Source: Gordionus sp. m RMFG-2023 (taxonomy: Eukaryota; Nematomorpha; Gordioida; Chordodea; Parachordodidae). Taken from it: DNA of 64,000 nucleotides. The position numbers and the translations under genes are program-made. Position 1 is the first letter of the stretch, and the number at the start of each line of letters is the position of its first letter. Location: assembly GCF_954871325.1 (NCBI RefSeq), contig NC_088778.1:14535666-14599665 (forward strand), given 5' to 3'. Under the pieces are notes generated by a model that worked only from the letters and a program-made list of their open reading frames with translations, made no database searches and was not told where the DNA came from. Positions 12,158-24,579 of this stretch are shown one piece after another.

Positions 12158-12790
12158 CTATAATATGTTTTTTATAGTTATAGTTAATAATTTTGATATA
12201 AATATAGATTAACTATGTTAAAATAGCGAGTATTTTTAACTTTATTTATAAACCCCATTAATGTAATAATAATAATAAAAAAATTAAATTTTATTTTAAG
12301 TTTCGCTCGCGGCACCTTAAAATCAATAAATATTTTTTGAAATTAAAATGTGATTTTATTTTAAAAAAAATATACGCTCACCCGAACAATTCATTGCATC
12401 TTCGACAGTCAAGAACTTTTTTGTGGGGACCATCATTGATTTTTTTATCTTAAAAAATATATCGATATTTAAATATAAAACTCAAAAATTTAATTAATAA
12501 AAATTAGGTATTTTAAGAATACCAGTAACAAAATTATTCATAGCAAAATTCGAATCGAATATGAATTAAGAAAAAAAATTATTTGCCGAATAAAAGTATT
12601 TTCTATAGCAGATCGAATTCAAAATTATTTGCAAATATTCGAATTTAAAATGTTGCTTGTGGAACTTTTATTTTATTTTTTCTATGCTATATAATATTTT
12701 ATGAGAAGATGTTTGTTATATTTTGTCAAATATAAATTTCGATTAATGAGGAATTTTCAGATCAATTAGAATTACTTTACAAGTCATAAC

Positions 12791-12867
12791 CATAGAAATA
12801 TCTCAATCCCTTTGCCTGGGAAATATTAATGAAGTTCTTCATAATATGATGGGCTTCCATTGGCAGC
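12791..12867 (-). CDS. Possible host zinc-finger gene exon
   Basis: It follows a strong pyrimidine-rich acceptor (AACTCTCCTACAG) and ends at TATG|GTTATG. In the frame that leaves phase 1 for the next exon it reads LPMEAHHIMKNFINISQAKG followed by LRYFYG. It needs an upstream exon ending in phase 2, which I did not find. This is weaker than the other exons. Confidence 0.4.
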
Positions 12868-13228
12868 CTGTAGGAGAGTTATAGCAGGAAAATAATGTTA
12901 TAGCTAATGAATTATGCTTAGCCCATCATTTTTAGTAGGAAATATGGTTTGTATCCAGGGCTATATTAATGAGGAGTTATTTATTTTTTCCGAATATCGA
13001 AATATAGACATGGATTTATGATCTCCATTGTTCGGTATGTTAAAAAATTTTTTTTAAAAATGGCGTTTAACCAAAGTCAATAACTAGAGCAATTCCATCA
13101 TTTCCATAAAATATTCAGTAATCTTACAAGAATTATTATATGAACTAATTTTTACTATCAAAATTCTTCAAACTTAACCCAAATATCAACCTTCAATTAT
13201 GTTTATTTACAAGTAAAATATTGAATAT

Positions 13229-13848
13229 TATGGCTGTCCAATCATTATTTTAACTGGTTCGATCCGATACTGAATAAAAAATGTTTGTTAATGTTATTTT
13301 GGGCCTTTAAATTTTATTTTAAAACCGTAATTAGATTATTCACTCACTAACTTTTCTTCATGAAATAACTATTCCAAAGTGTTTCTCTTATTTTAATTCT
13401 ATAATGGTCTCCTCTTAAATTATATTGGGTCAAGGGTTAAGTTAGAAAAAAAATAAACAACTTTTTAATTCATTTCACTTAAAAAAACCATAAATAATCG
13501 AATAAAATTAAGATTATCCCATAATTGGGATCATAAATATTTTATCGTTTTTTGGACAAAAAGTAAATAATTTTTGCCTTTTGTGTTAAATTAAGTATAA
13601 AAAACCAACTTATTCTTATTTATATTATCTACATCTCTTCCTACGCTCCTTCATTTAAAAAAATATACTGAAAAATAACAAAAATGTTTTATAAAAATGA
13701 GTGTACTTGCCAGGAAAGTTCATTAAGCGATTATTCTATTATTTAAAAAATTGGTTGGGATAGGGTTTTAAATGATATCGAGCCCATCCGATTTTTCTCG
13801 AAAACCAATATCAGTGCTAATCCGATTCCGATATATAGGACAGCCCTA
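13229..13848. mobile_element. Decayed hAT-like MITE
   Basis: The left end TATGGCTGTCC and the right end read inward TAGGGCTGTCC are near-matching inverted ends, each followed by CCGAT-rich subterminal motifs. The flanks TTGAATAT and ATAAATAT agree at 6 of 8 bases. No coding capacity is seen. Confidence 0.4.
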
Positions 13849-14281
13849 ATAAATATTGAATTTCTAAATAATTTTATAAAAGAAAATAAATGATAGCAGT
13901 TAAGAATAGACCTGTACCCATAGACTTTCTTTTGGCCTATACAAATCCGATATTTGCTGATAAAGACTAAAAACAATCCGATATCGATGTTTTATAATTT
14001 TTACCTTACTTATTTTAGACGAGTTAAGTCAAGAATAAATAATAATTACGAAGCAATAAATAAATTTTACATACTAAATTTCTAAGTTTGAATACAGTGT
14101 CATGCAAATTTCAACTCTTAAATAAATGTCATTTTATAAATATGCTGTATCTGATAAACTCAATATTATATAACCTTCGTTGACCTGATGTAATGTTATT
14201 TATCATCAGATATTATATTTTTAAAATTAGATGTGAAAAAATTCTCTTCGAATATGAATACTATTCGAAACGAATAATATT

Positions 14282-15643
14282 TAGTGTTGTAAACATTTCT
14301 AAAAAAATCAAACGCGTTCACGTTCGTTCAAAATTTTATGATAAATTTTTTTGAAAATTTAATTTAATATAAATAAATGTCTTATATTTTTTAACAAATC
14401 AATATATTAGACATGTTAAAAAATAATATAGTTTTATTTTGATAATATAATTATAAATACAATATAATATAGCGAATAAAAAGACATTTTTAATTATAAA
14501 AATTTTTCTTAACAATTGTTTTAAAAATTTTTATCTGATAGCCAGGAACGCTTGGCAGTTAATACGGCATTAGCTATACTAAAAACGCGCTCTACAGGAG
14601 CAGATGAGGGGATTGCGGTATTATACTTAATAAACAACTCTTTTAACGTGGGGAATTTATAAAAAACATTTATTGCTTTGTCCTTTGCTTCAAAAAATTG
14701 AGATAAGTTATCCTCCTCCAATCCATTCTCTACTTCCTCGTCAAAAAAAAGGATATCTCATAATTAACAGTTCTTGCATTATCATTTCTAGGTTTTCAAT
14801 AAATTTTTTCAATAACGCCTTAAGTTTATTTTATAGGTTCGTTCTGTGGAAGTTATATCCATGGCCAATGAAACTTAAATACTGGATGTATAATTAGAGA
14901 ACTTAATGATCTTCATATATATGTTCAAATTTAAAGAAAATAAAATATATGTATAATTAATTTGATAGCGTTAAGTTAAATACCTTTTATTAATCCCATT
15001 TAATACTTCGTCTATCAATGTTTAACCAAATTTTAGCCAACTAATTTTTTTTTTAATTTTAAAATAACTATCGTTATGGCGCAAGTAGCCTAAATGCATT
15101 TTTTCTTCAAATTTATTGATTTTACTTAATTATATTATATAAAATAATTAATATTAGAATAAAATGTCGTTTTAAATTGGAACTTGAAAATTTTGAAACT
15201 TATATAATTTTTGGGCACATTTTACATATGGTAAGTATTGAATTATTTCCTTCAATATAGAATGTTATGGGCCATAGTGTTAATTCATTGATTTTGAATT
15301 TTTAGAATCAGATAATAATGATGATGATGAAATAATAATATTCATGCTTATGCTAATCTATTAAATTAAAATATAAACAATATAATCCAAATTAATAAAC
15401 TATAATAATGGCGTGTTAAAAAAATTGAAGTGTGAAAAAGGAAAAACAGTTAATTATAAAATATAAGACTTTTTTCTTAGAAAATTCGGATTAATATTAA
15501 ATTTTTCAAATAAATAAAAATAAAAAGTGTTTTTAAAATTGAATGAACGTTAAATTCGAACGTGTTCGTCATAAAAAAGGAATGTGTTCACGTTCAAAGT
15601 TCGTCAAAAATAAGGAACGCCGTTGAACGCGTTTACAACACTA
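14282..15643 (-). mobile_element. Internally deleted hAT element
   Basis: The ends TAGTGTTGTAAACATTTC and, from the right, TAGTGTTGTAAACGCGTTC are inverted repeats, with further GTTCACGTTC motifs just inside. Flanks are identical (ATAATATT, 14274-14281 and 15644-15651). Only the C-terminal part of a transposase remains (14721-14521, minus). It sits in a host-gene intron and within sequence resembling the end of the element family at 21223-22459. Confidence 0.85.
14521..14721 (-). pseudogene. hAT transposase fragment, C-terminal dimerisation part
   Basis: The open frame keeps FPTLKELFIKYNTAIPSSAP followed by VERVFSIANAVLTAKRSWLS, the hAT C-terminal segment with the catalytic-Glu motif (PVERVFS). 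It resembles the fragment at 50963-51166 closely, so both come from one subfamily. The rest of the protein is missing, so the copy is non-autonomous. Confidence 0.8.
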
Positions 15644-16316
15644 ATAATATTCGATTCGTATATATTCTTGTATAGGCCTATTGGGTTTTATATAAAATAA
15701 ATAGAAATTTTAGAATATTTATAATATTACACCACATTGTTAAAAAATAGAGAAATAATAAATCGAATTCTATAAATAAATGTTAAAAAATCGGTATCAG
15801 ATCGGTGATTAAGAATAATGTGGGTCATCTGTCATGCATATAATCCAATAAAGGAATAAAGAATATTAAATTTCAGTAATTTACTAAAATACTTCATAAA
15901 TATAATTTTGCCCTTTATTTTAAAATTATTGAACATTTAAAATAGAATTATTGTTAAATAAATATTTAGATAATTTAAATAATGTTTAATATAAAACATT
16001 AAAAAAAAGATGAATTCGGCTTCAAGAAGACCGATTAAACAGAAGAGGAAAAATCAAAAAATTCGTGGGAGAGGAAATAAAAAATTGGAAATACAAGATC
16101 AGGTTTAAAAAAATTAAAATACTCAAAAATGGATAGAAAAAGCAAAATAATAATTAAGAAAAATCAAGTTGAAAATAAATATATAATAAAAGCAATAGAT
16201 GGGTATCTTGAAATTTTTTATATTAAAATATTCATATGTTATTTATAATTAATGACATTAATATTAGAAAAAAATAAATTATTAAATATTTTATAGATTT
16301 AAATACTAATTCATAC

Positions 16317-16439
16317 TTTTCTAGAACAGTTTTCTTCTAACTCGATTCTAGTTGAATATTCTTCAATGGCTTCCGTTCTATCTTGCTTTCTTGCTCCATA
16401 CTCTCGGATTTCGTCAGCATAATAAGTGTATTTCAATTT
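16317..16439 (-). CDS. Host zinc-finger gene, exon after the finger
   Basis: The acceptor is AATAAAG at 16440 and the donor is AGAAAA|GTATGA at 16317, giving 123 bases (41 codons) in phase 0 at both ends. It reads KLKYTYYADEIREYGARKQD and then RTEAIEEYSTRIELEENCSR, a charged, probably helical segment. It follows the finger exon directly, as basic helical extensions do in U1/matrin-type finger proteins. The phase matches 17210-17068. Confidence 0.7.
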
Positions 16440-17067
16440 CTTTATTTAATGATATTACAAAACATCTAATTAAATAACTAGATTAGTAGCTGGCACGGCA
16501 AGCCCATGTAAATTTAATAATGAATTTTATAACAAGGTGCAAAGTTTATTTTACATAGTTTGTACTGCACGGCCCGTAATAATTTTTTATAAAGGAAAAT
16601 GACATAAATTTGCTTTTAACACCCTTTTTAAAACAATTGTTAAGGCTAATGTAAAATTTGTTACAGATCGAAAAAAATATTTAAAATTTATTCAAAAGAT
16701 TTTTATAAAAAATTATCAATATTAACATTTATAATGATTCGTGGATCATAAATAATAAAGCTTGCTCATTTTTGTTAGTCTTTAAAAGTATGGAATAGGA
16801 CAGATTGTATATGACCATCCTAATTGATTAGATCACTCTCTAATATAGTAATCATTCTTTTATGTAGGTTTTGTTTTAAATAGAAACATAAATAAATCAT
16901 CAAAAAATGCAAATATATAAAATGAAGGGAGTTCATTATTTTCATAGACTGGTGTAGACTCAAATTAGTCTGTGCAAGCTCGATCAGTATTTTAATTGGA
17001 AATAATGATAGCCAATGTCATCCAATCTTACCATTTACAAAAATTAAGGGTAATTTAATTTAATTAC

Positions 17068-17210
17068 TATATATGACCATCGGTGATTGTATCCGATAAT
17101 ATGAAATTCGAGTGTTCGCATGTCACACTTTTTGTCACACAACTCACAAAAGTATTTGGGCCCACTTGTTATGTCTCCCTCATAATAGTATTCCACTACA
17201 AATTGCAAGC
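17068..17210 (-). CDS. Host gene exon with U1/matrin-like C2H2 zinc finger
   Basis: The acceptor is GGGATATAG and the donor is TATATA|GTAATT, giving 143 bases. It encodes GLQFVVEYYYEGDITSGPKY and then FCELCDKKCDMRTLEFHIIG and YNHRWSYI. The Cys/His spacing is CxxC-x11-H-x5-H, close to the U1/matrin RNA-binding finger (CxxC-x12-H-x5-H). The preceding exon ends ...EQPLIG, so the join reads PLIGLQFVVE. This is the most informative exon of the gene. Phase is 1 in and 0 out. Confidence 0.75.
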
Positions 17211-17597
17211 CTATATCCCAAAAAATAAATATAATTATTATAGATGTAAAACCCATGGAAATTTTGACAAAAATTTGTAAATTTTTCCTAAAAATGTTAA
17301 AAATAAAATTATATAAGTTTCTTATAGATATATATCACATTTTTTTACATTTATATATCATTTCATTTTTATTATTAACATAAAATAATGTATACAATTT
17401 ATTTTGGGATTAAAATGTGAAATGTTAGGAATCTATTCCAAAATTTAGTTTTATCTCGGTATTGTTCAGAGAATAAGGTTTTTTTATAATCATTTAAAAC
17501 TTTAAAATTTAAAAACCATCAAGAATTCATATCCATATTAGGATTACTAATAACTATATTTTTAATACTAATTAAAAAAAGGTTCATTAAATCTTAC

Positions 17598-17765
17598 CAA
17601 TCAAAGGCTGTTCAATTAGGCTCAACTTAGTTTCCATGTTTGGCTGTTCGGCAATTTTCTTTTGTTCTAGTGGGGGGAAATTAACCAAAGACTTAGTGGT
17701 ATTTTGGTTGGAACCAGATTTTTCTGGAAGCGTTGGAAAATTTAGACATGGTAGTTGTGCCATTG
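17598..17765 (-). CDS. Host zinc-finger gene, exon before the finger
   Basis: The acceptor ACAATTTAG precedes CA-ATG and a perfect donor TTTGATTG|GTAAGAT ends it: 168 bases, phase 1 in and 1 out. It reads MAQLPCLNFPTLPEKSGSNQ, NTTKSLVNFPPLEQKKIAEQ and PNMETKLSLIEQPLIG. The ATG at 17763 could also be an initiator, but the acceptor just upstream suggests an internal exon. It joins the finger exon in phase. Confidence 0.7.
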
Positions 17766-18939
17766 CTAAATTGTCTTACATATTAAGATTAAAGATGTAT
17801 CGAATTCATATGTTACAGATCAAAATTCTATTAATTTACCAAGTCCGATCCAGTATCAGGTCTTATAAAAAATACTTATTAAGTCTTCTATAATTATAGA
17901 ATGCATTCGGGATTTATTCATCATAATAAAATAAATATATTTTTAAATAATAAGATAATTTAGGCTTACATAGAAATTGTAATTTTCGGATATATAAAAA
18001 AATATACACTTTAATCTAAAAAATATTTTTTTTCTAAACAGCATTGTATTGCCATTGGTTAATGTTGGTTAATAATAAAAAGAGAAGATTTAAAATCATA
18101 AATATTTATTATTAAAAATAGATATTCATTTTCAAAAAGGAAGCAAACTGGATGATATTCCTTGCTCACTTGAAAAAAAAATTTTCAAAGTCAGCATTAT
18201 TTAAGTTTTAATTTTTTATATGGACTTAAGAAGATACGATCCTAAATAAATAATTGACATGAATGCATTTTAGATATAAAAGTGTCTAAACCCATATAAT
18301 ATAGATGCGATATTGAATTTCTTTCAAAGTAATAATTGTGGAAAATTCAAAACAAAACACTTGATGGATTAGATATATATAAGAAATATTTTTAGCCTTA
18401 TCCACGAAATAAAGCAAACAATTCGAAAATATAAAATGTTTGTAATGAATTAATTTTGGAATAAGATTAGTATTCCTTCTAAACTAATTATTATAACTAT
18501 TGGATTATTTGCACTGAAGACAGCAGATAGAGGAATTATTAATTGCCTTCCAAAAATTAAAAATACGTTTTAAAACCTATACAATATAAGATTTTATTGA
18601 GAGTCAAAAAAATACTGGTATTGTTGCTAGCCCTACATGCAAGTACTGTTTAATTTACACTTTTGTATTAAACAAAATTGAAAATCTTCATGTTTTTTAA
18701 ATAAATACGTAAACCTATTTACAAAAAAAGCCCGATTTGATATTTCTGTATTTATAAGATGAAAAAACCACAAATCATGATGTAACAATAATTTAGGGGC
18801 AAGAATTTTAAAAATGAGAAATTTTAAAAATAACATAATATTAACCAATTTACTTTCTTTCGTCCTTTTCATTTTCTAAAAAAATTAACATAAATTTAAA
18901 AAATATAAATTTAATCATATATATAAGCAGGTAGATATA

Positions 18940-20454
18940 CACTACCGGCCATAAATGACTGCCTACCCTGTATTTTTACATAAAAAATTAATAACTTAAA
19001 ACTTTTTACTTATTTGGTAAAAGCGAATTGATTAATTAATTTAAGATGTCTAGACTTATTTTGAAAACAACATGTCAAAAATGACCAATTTGATATTTTT
19101 TTCAGCAACAATTTTAAGTTGCCCATTGTTTTTTGGAAGAAAGTCATTAATCACATACTAATCTGCTTATTAATACCTATTTTTTATTATTTAAAAAAAA
19201 ATTCCTATATTTTTTTTGTTTTAAATCATTGTTTAAAGAAGCTTTTAGTCTTTTTAAATTTTAAAGAACATTCGATCAAAATGATTAAAAGAAAAGAAAT
19301 TTCTATTCCAACTAAATGCAGAATAATTAATTTACACAGAAGTGGTAAAAGTAATCGCCGAATTGCCAGAGAATTAACCCTAGCTAGACGAACACTCGAT
19401 TGTATACTTGAAAGATTACGCAACAATAATACAATATCGAATCCAAAGAGGCCTGGAAAACTCCGCAAAACGATTTAAAGCGATGATAGGTATATAGCAA
19501 GGATCAGTAAACGCATTCAACGCCTTGTCGTTTCAAAGATAGCTGCGGAGATTAATCTGATTCGGGAAAACCCGATAAGTGTCAAAATTATGAAAAGGCG
19601 CTTTAGGAACTTTGAACTTTATGGTAGGGTAGCGGTTAAAAAGCCACTCTTGAGCAAAAAAATAAACTCAAGCGATTAGACTGGGCACGAAAACATCAAT
19701 TTTGGATATCTGCCAGCTGGTATCAGGTCTTTTGGAGTGATGAGTCAAATCTCGAAATCTTCGGTTCTAAAAGAAGGCAATATATCAGCCGCTCAGCTGG
19801 AGAGAGAATGAGGGATCACTGCATAATTCCTATCGGGGAAGGGTCTCTGTTATGGTGTGGAGGTGCTTTGGTGCCGGGGTAACCGGCGACATTGTCAAAA
19901 TTAAAGGAATCCTTAACAAGAAGGGATACCGGCAAATCATTGAGGACCAGATTTCATCAGGAAAGCTTTTGATCGGAAATAACTTTTTATTTCAACAAGA
20001 TAATGACCCAAAGCATACATCCAGGCTATGCAAAGATTATTTACAAAATCTACAACATGGTATTCTCGAGTTGATGACTTGGCTATCCCAATCTCAATCC
20101 AATTGAACTTTTATGGGATCACCTTAATCGACAAGCGCGAAAAAGCCCTCCAACCTCTCATTCGCACCTTTGGGAAGTATTACAGAGAAAATGGAACAAT
20201 AACTTCCGAATATTTAAAAAATCTCATCGAAAGATTACCAAAAATTTGTGCAGCAATTATTAAGAATAATGGTGGTCATATTGATGAGACTAAAATTTGA
20301 TCTTAATTAATTGCTGTCTTTTATTTTTTGTAATTTTATGCATTAATATGTAAACTTATAAATAAATTTGATAAACCTCATATTGTGTGTTATTTGTATT
20401 ATTTTAAGAATGTTAAGAAAATGCAGGGTGGGCAATCATTTATGGCCGGTAGTG
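18940..20454 (+). mobile_element. Tc1-type transposon, decayed
   Basis: The inverted ends of about 31 bases begin CACTACCGGCCATAAATGA on both sides and differ at only two or three positions. Each is flanked by TA, the Tc1/mariner target duplication. The interior carries a broken DD34E transposase. The near-identical ends suggest an insertion not much older than its decay. It lies in the large host-gene intron. Confidence 0.9.
19279..20300 (+). pseudogene. Tc1 transposase (DD34E), broken
   Basis: The N-terminal helix-turn-helix is clear from MIKRKEISIPTKCRIINLHR with GKSNRRIARELTLARRTLD, then a GRPR-like hinge (NPKRPGKLRK). The catalytic blocks are VFWSDESNLEIFGSKRR (first Asp, about 19730), FLFQQDNDPKHTS (second Asp, about 19985-20020) and NLNPIELLWDHL (Glu, about 20090). 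An in-frame stop follows the hinge, at about 19478. There are at least two frame changes, one before 19852 and one near 20060. The family is normally about 340 residues. Confidence 0.9.
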
Positions 20455-20633
20455 TATATGAAATATGAGTATTTAATTTAAAAGCATTTAACTTTAAAGT
20501 GCTTCGTTCCTTTGGTATGTGCTTCAAAACTTTGCGTGCCATTCATTCTTACGTCACATAACTGCAAGATAAAATATAACAAAATAATTAATTGGTATAA
20601 TGAATATACCCAACAGGGGCGTCATCTCAGGGG

Positions 20634-21044
20634 CAGAGACCTTCATGGACCTTAATTTTTTGACTAAGCCCGGCCTAGGCCTGCAGTAAAAAATATTTTT
20701 TTAGGCCCAAGCCCGGCCCATATCTAATGTTAAAAAAAATTCCCAAGGCCGTCCCAAGCCCATGATAAGTTTCAAAAAAATTTCCCAAACCCGGCCCAAG
20801 CCTATATCCAACAATTTAATTTTTTTTATTTAATAAAAATAAACAATATTTAAATATATTTAAGCAATCATTTTGTTTACAATACTGAAATTTATTATTA
20901 TTAGAAGAAAAAAAGGCAATATTTCTTTAAATTGGCAACTGTTTTGAATAATCTAAATTTAAAAATTTTAGGCCTAAGCCCATTAAAAAAAATTTTAAAA
21001 ATCCAGGCCCGCTAGAAAATATAATATGCCCATGAAGGTCTTTG
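20634..21044. mobile_element. hAT-like MITE, GGCCC-rich
   Basis: The ends are CAGAGACCTTCATGGACC on the left and CAAAGACCTTCATGGGC read from the right. The flanks are identical CTCAGGGG (20626-20633 and 21045-21052). Subterminal AAGCCCGGCC motifs recur. No coding capacity. It belongs to a group of similar MITEs at 27799, 30066, 44192 and 62357. Confidence 0.85.
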
Positions 21045-21222
21045 CTCAGGGGGCTTAAAAAATTATTTTCAAAATGACCTTACTTTGGAAATAAAAATAT
21101 TTTTCTAGGACTCTTCAAATCTTTCAGGGTGCTCGAGCCTCTGCGTCCCCTCTAGCGATGCTGCTGACACAGAACCATTTTATCAATAGGGAAAAAATCT
21201 AATGGATATAGTTAGGGCTGAG

Positions 21223-22459
21223 TAGGCCTATTCAAAAATAATTCGATTCGATTTGAATAATTCGAATATAATCGAATAATTACGAATACGAATAATAAAT
21301 TATTTGTTTTATCTGAATACGAATAATCATTTATTCGATTCGAATAAAACGAATTATTCGTAATATTTAATAAATTGTTTAATAAATCTAACATTTGTCA
21401 TAGGAAGAATGGGAGGATCTTATAAAAATTAAAGCTATACTATTGCCTTTATATGAAACTACAAATATGGTATGTGGGGAGAATTATCCTACTTATAATT
21501 TGGTTATACCTTATTATATTTTAATTCTTGAACATCTAAAAAATGAAAAACCTGGTTTCCATAAATCCTTTAACAATAGTTTCAAAGTAGCAGTGATAAA
21601 TTGTGGGGCTATTATAATTTAACTGCCGATGATGCAATAATAACCACAATATTAGATCTCAGGCTTAAAGTAGAATATTTTAAATCAATATCTGTTGATT
21701 ATGATATTGATATATCCAAGTTAATGGACAAATTTAAAGAGATTTACAATAGATATACAGGTATTTAATTTACCCCCATTTAAATATGATTTTATTTTAT
21801 AAGCTCATAATTATAACTGTCAAACAAATAAGGATAAAATTCAACAAATCAGGCTATACATTGTTTTTAAACAAAATAATATTCAACTGTGTGAAATAGA
21901 TTTTTATCTGAGTGAACCAAGAGCAAAGAGTGATATTGACCCGTTAATGTGGTGGAAGGCAAATGCATATCGGATCCCCATACTCTCGAAAATGGCAAGG
22001 GATTATCTATCTATACAAGGAACATCAACTGCTTGTGAAAGGCTTTTCTCAGTTGGAACTAATTTATTGTCAAAAAACCGCATGTCATATAAGGAAGAAA
22101 ATATAAGAAAAACTCTTTGCCTTAAAAATTGGCTTAAATTATAAATTAAATTAATAATATATATTTTAATTTTGTTTATAACTTGATTATATATTATTTA
22201 TTATCAGATTATTGATTACATATTATTATATTTTTTTCTGTTTAAAATCAAATTTGTAATAAAAAAATTTGTCAATATATTTGAGTATGATTAATTTTAT
22301 TAAAAAAATTAATTCGAATTATTCGAAAAATTCGAATCGAATACAAATAGTAGATTATATTATTCGCACGAATTCAAATAGTAAATTATTCGATTCGTTT
22401 AAACGAATCGAATATGAATAATGCACTATTCGATTCGAATTCGTTTTTGAATAGGCCTA
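21223..22459 (+). mobile_element. Internally deleted hAT with ATTCGAAT-rich ends
   Basis: Both ends begin TAGGCCTATTCAAAAA, followed by arrays of ATTCGAAT/ATTCGATTCG motifs. The flanks are identical GGGCTGAG (21215-21222 and 22460-22467). The C-terminal half of a hAT transposase remains inside; the N-terminal half is deleted. Confidence 0.9.
21403..22144 (+). pseudogene. hAT transposase, C-terminal half
   Basis: The fragment starts EEWEDLIKIKAILLPLYETT, followed by a frame change near 21600 and TILDLRLKVEYFKS (the LDPR block). A likely intron begins CAG|GTATTT at about 21770. It ends with MWWKANAYRIPILSKMARDY and ACERLFSVGTNLLSKNRMS, with the catalytic Glu in CERLFS. The BED finger and both catalytic Asp regions are missing, so it cannot be autonomous. 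It resembles the intact protein of 2959-5552 in layout. Confidence 0.85.
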
Positions 22460-22649
22460 GGGCTGAGTATTTCAAAAAAAACCGAGTTTTTAAAACAAAT
22501 TATAGGTATATTTAATTCTTCTTTGAGCTGTTCTTTTATTGGTCGATTAGATGTTCTTGAATTATATTAGATTGAGTGAGAACTATTTTTATCTTAAACT
22601 AAAAAAGATACATATATTTTTTTTAAATTTAAATTAGGAGTGTATCGAT

Positions 22650-22832
22650 ATCACTTTTTGGTATTCTGCATCATTACTTTGAAGGCCAAACGAGAAACGA
22701 AATATTTGGTTTCTTTTATGAAAAAATAAGACATCTATGGAGGTGCCATACTCATTCGCAAGATAGGAAAAGAAAGTTTTATTGATGTCTTGACTCGGAT
22801 CATGGTAAAAATTATTTGATATAAAACTAACG
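22650..22832 (-). CDS. Uncertain coding exon, unknown
   Basis: About 60 codons are open on the minus strand after an acceptor (TATTGCCGTTAG): FISNNFYHDPSQDINKTFFS, YLANEYGTSIDVLFFHKRNQ and IFRFSFGLQSNDAEYQK, followed by a possible donor (CAAAAA|GTGATA). The composition looks more like protein than the surroundings. I cannot name it or link it in phase to the zinc-finger gene. It could be a host exon or a transposon scrap. Confidence 0.3.
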
Positions 22833-23896
22833 GCAATACTAAAAAAAAGTAACTATGTTATTTACTTTTATGAATATCGTTAGCAGCTCTAGTTACAAAT
22901 TTTGATAATGGTAGGTTTTAAGGCGCTATTTTTTTGATATATAACCCACTACAATAAAAGTAATGTTTAACAACACTTCTCGTAACATGACTAGGTTGTT
23001 TAAGAAAATCATGTTATAAAAACTCGATTTTCAACCCCTCTGATTTTTTAAAATTTTTTTACAAGAGTTTTTATGTATTTTATAACTAAAAAAAAAATTT
23101 TAGTCCCTAACTGTCGAAAAAATGTGGCCTTTTGGACAAAATGCACTTCCTTTGATTTTAGAATACCTTTGGCTATAATTAGGCTAGAGGCTTCATTTAT
23201 ATTTCTTAATATAGCTTAATAGTAGGTCTTTTAGATAACATAATACTAAATATCGTTAAGGAATCTAAATGTCAAAAACCGGAAATAATCATAAAATCAA
23301 ATAGGCATTTTTTTCTCAGTTTAGATATATATTAATTAATAAATATGCAAAATTTTAAAGGTTTAGGAGAAATGGGATTTTAATGGTTAGTCAATTGTAA
23401 AATTTTTTAAATAAATATTTAATATTAATCAATAATTGTATACAAGTCAAAAGCTATCAAATATTTTATATTTAAAAACAAAGTATTTAAGATCTGAAAA
23501 AATATTTTTTTTGTATGAAAAGAGGGGGGTGGTCAGTCTTTGGTTAATTTATTTGATGAATTTTTCTCCTCATAAATATATTTACGAATACAAATCAATT
23601 TTTAATTATATTTTTTGAAGACAAAATTTGTTTTAAAAAAATTTTAATTTATTTATATATATTTTTTTAAATTAAAATGTTTATTTTCAAATTCTAAATT
23701 AAAAGGCCACAATAAGATACAATTTTGGTTATAAATATCAAAAATAAAAATATACATATCTAAAAATTATATACCATATATATAAAAAATATATTTAAAA
23801 AGTTGTATAGATTTATATATTGATTAAATAATTTTCACAGCCAAATTAAATTCAAAAATCATCACTAAGCATCACACATCCCCAGACTTTATCAAT

Positions 23897-24181
23897 TAGG
23901 TGTAGTTGTACCCGATGGATGTGAAGCGCTAGTACATCTTACAAGAATTCATCTTGAAAATAATCCAACAAATGAAGCACTAGTGAAAATCAACTTTCCT
24001 AATGCATACAACACACTTTCTCGCAACACCATTTTACTTGCACCCTTTCCCGCACTAAATTTCTTTTTGATTGTTACCAACTTTCCACAATCCATTCAAC
24101 TCTAAAAAATATTTACAATTGAGGGCATTCAACAAGGTGGCCACCTCGAATCCTTACCTTTAGTCTTGGAATCAATGACAT
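23897..24181 (+). pseudogene. Non-LTR retrotransposon reverse transcriptase fragment
   Basis: The frame reads GVVVPDGCEALVHLTRIHLE, NNPTNEALVKINFPNAYNTL and a later block EGIQQGGHLESLPLVLE. These match the animal LINE reverse-transcriptase segment with GCEA.VH, LVK.DFSNAFN and (E)GPQQGDPLGPLLF. In the first catalytic block Asp is replaced by Asn (INFPNAY), and a stop lies between the blocks. It is a short dead fragment in the host-gene intron. Confidence 0.7.
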
Positions 24182-24579
24182 AATAAAATCAATAAATTCT
24201 TAATTGAGAAAGGCTGAGGATGTGTGATACTTATTTTCCACAAGAAGTATATTTCTTATATATTAGAAACAAATAACAAATTTTATAATTACGGCATTTA
24301 TATTCCTAAATGGGTTTGATCTTTTGAACAAAATATATTTTTATATTCATCATCATTTATACATGCATTCCAGTGATATTTGCTTTGCAAAAATTAAATA
24401 AATATAAGGTCTTTAATATTAAATTCTCATATGAATGTTGAAGACTAGAACATTTACCATCTTGAACCAATGCCATAAAAAATGATATTTTTTATTTTAA
24501 AAAAACATACTAATTTTCACGTATGATTAAGTGTATTATTTTTTTTTTTCTAAGATATGTGTGGTGATGGGAAAATATA

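Noticed and set aside
17820-17860. A 22-base micro-exon candidate (ACCTGATACTGG...) before 17765
   Set aside because: In the phase required by its neighbours it contains a stop, and it cannot supply the missing 0-to-1 exon.
18633-18872. A 79-codon minus-strand frame in the host-gene intron
   Set aside because: The composition is that of translated AT-rich DNA, and no phase-compatible splice sites were found.
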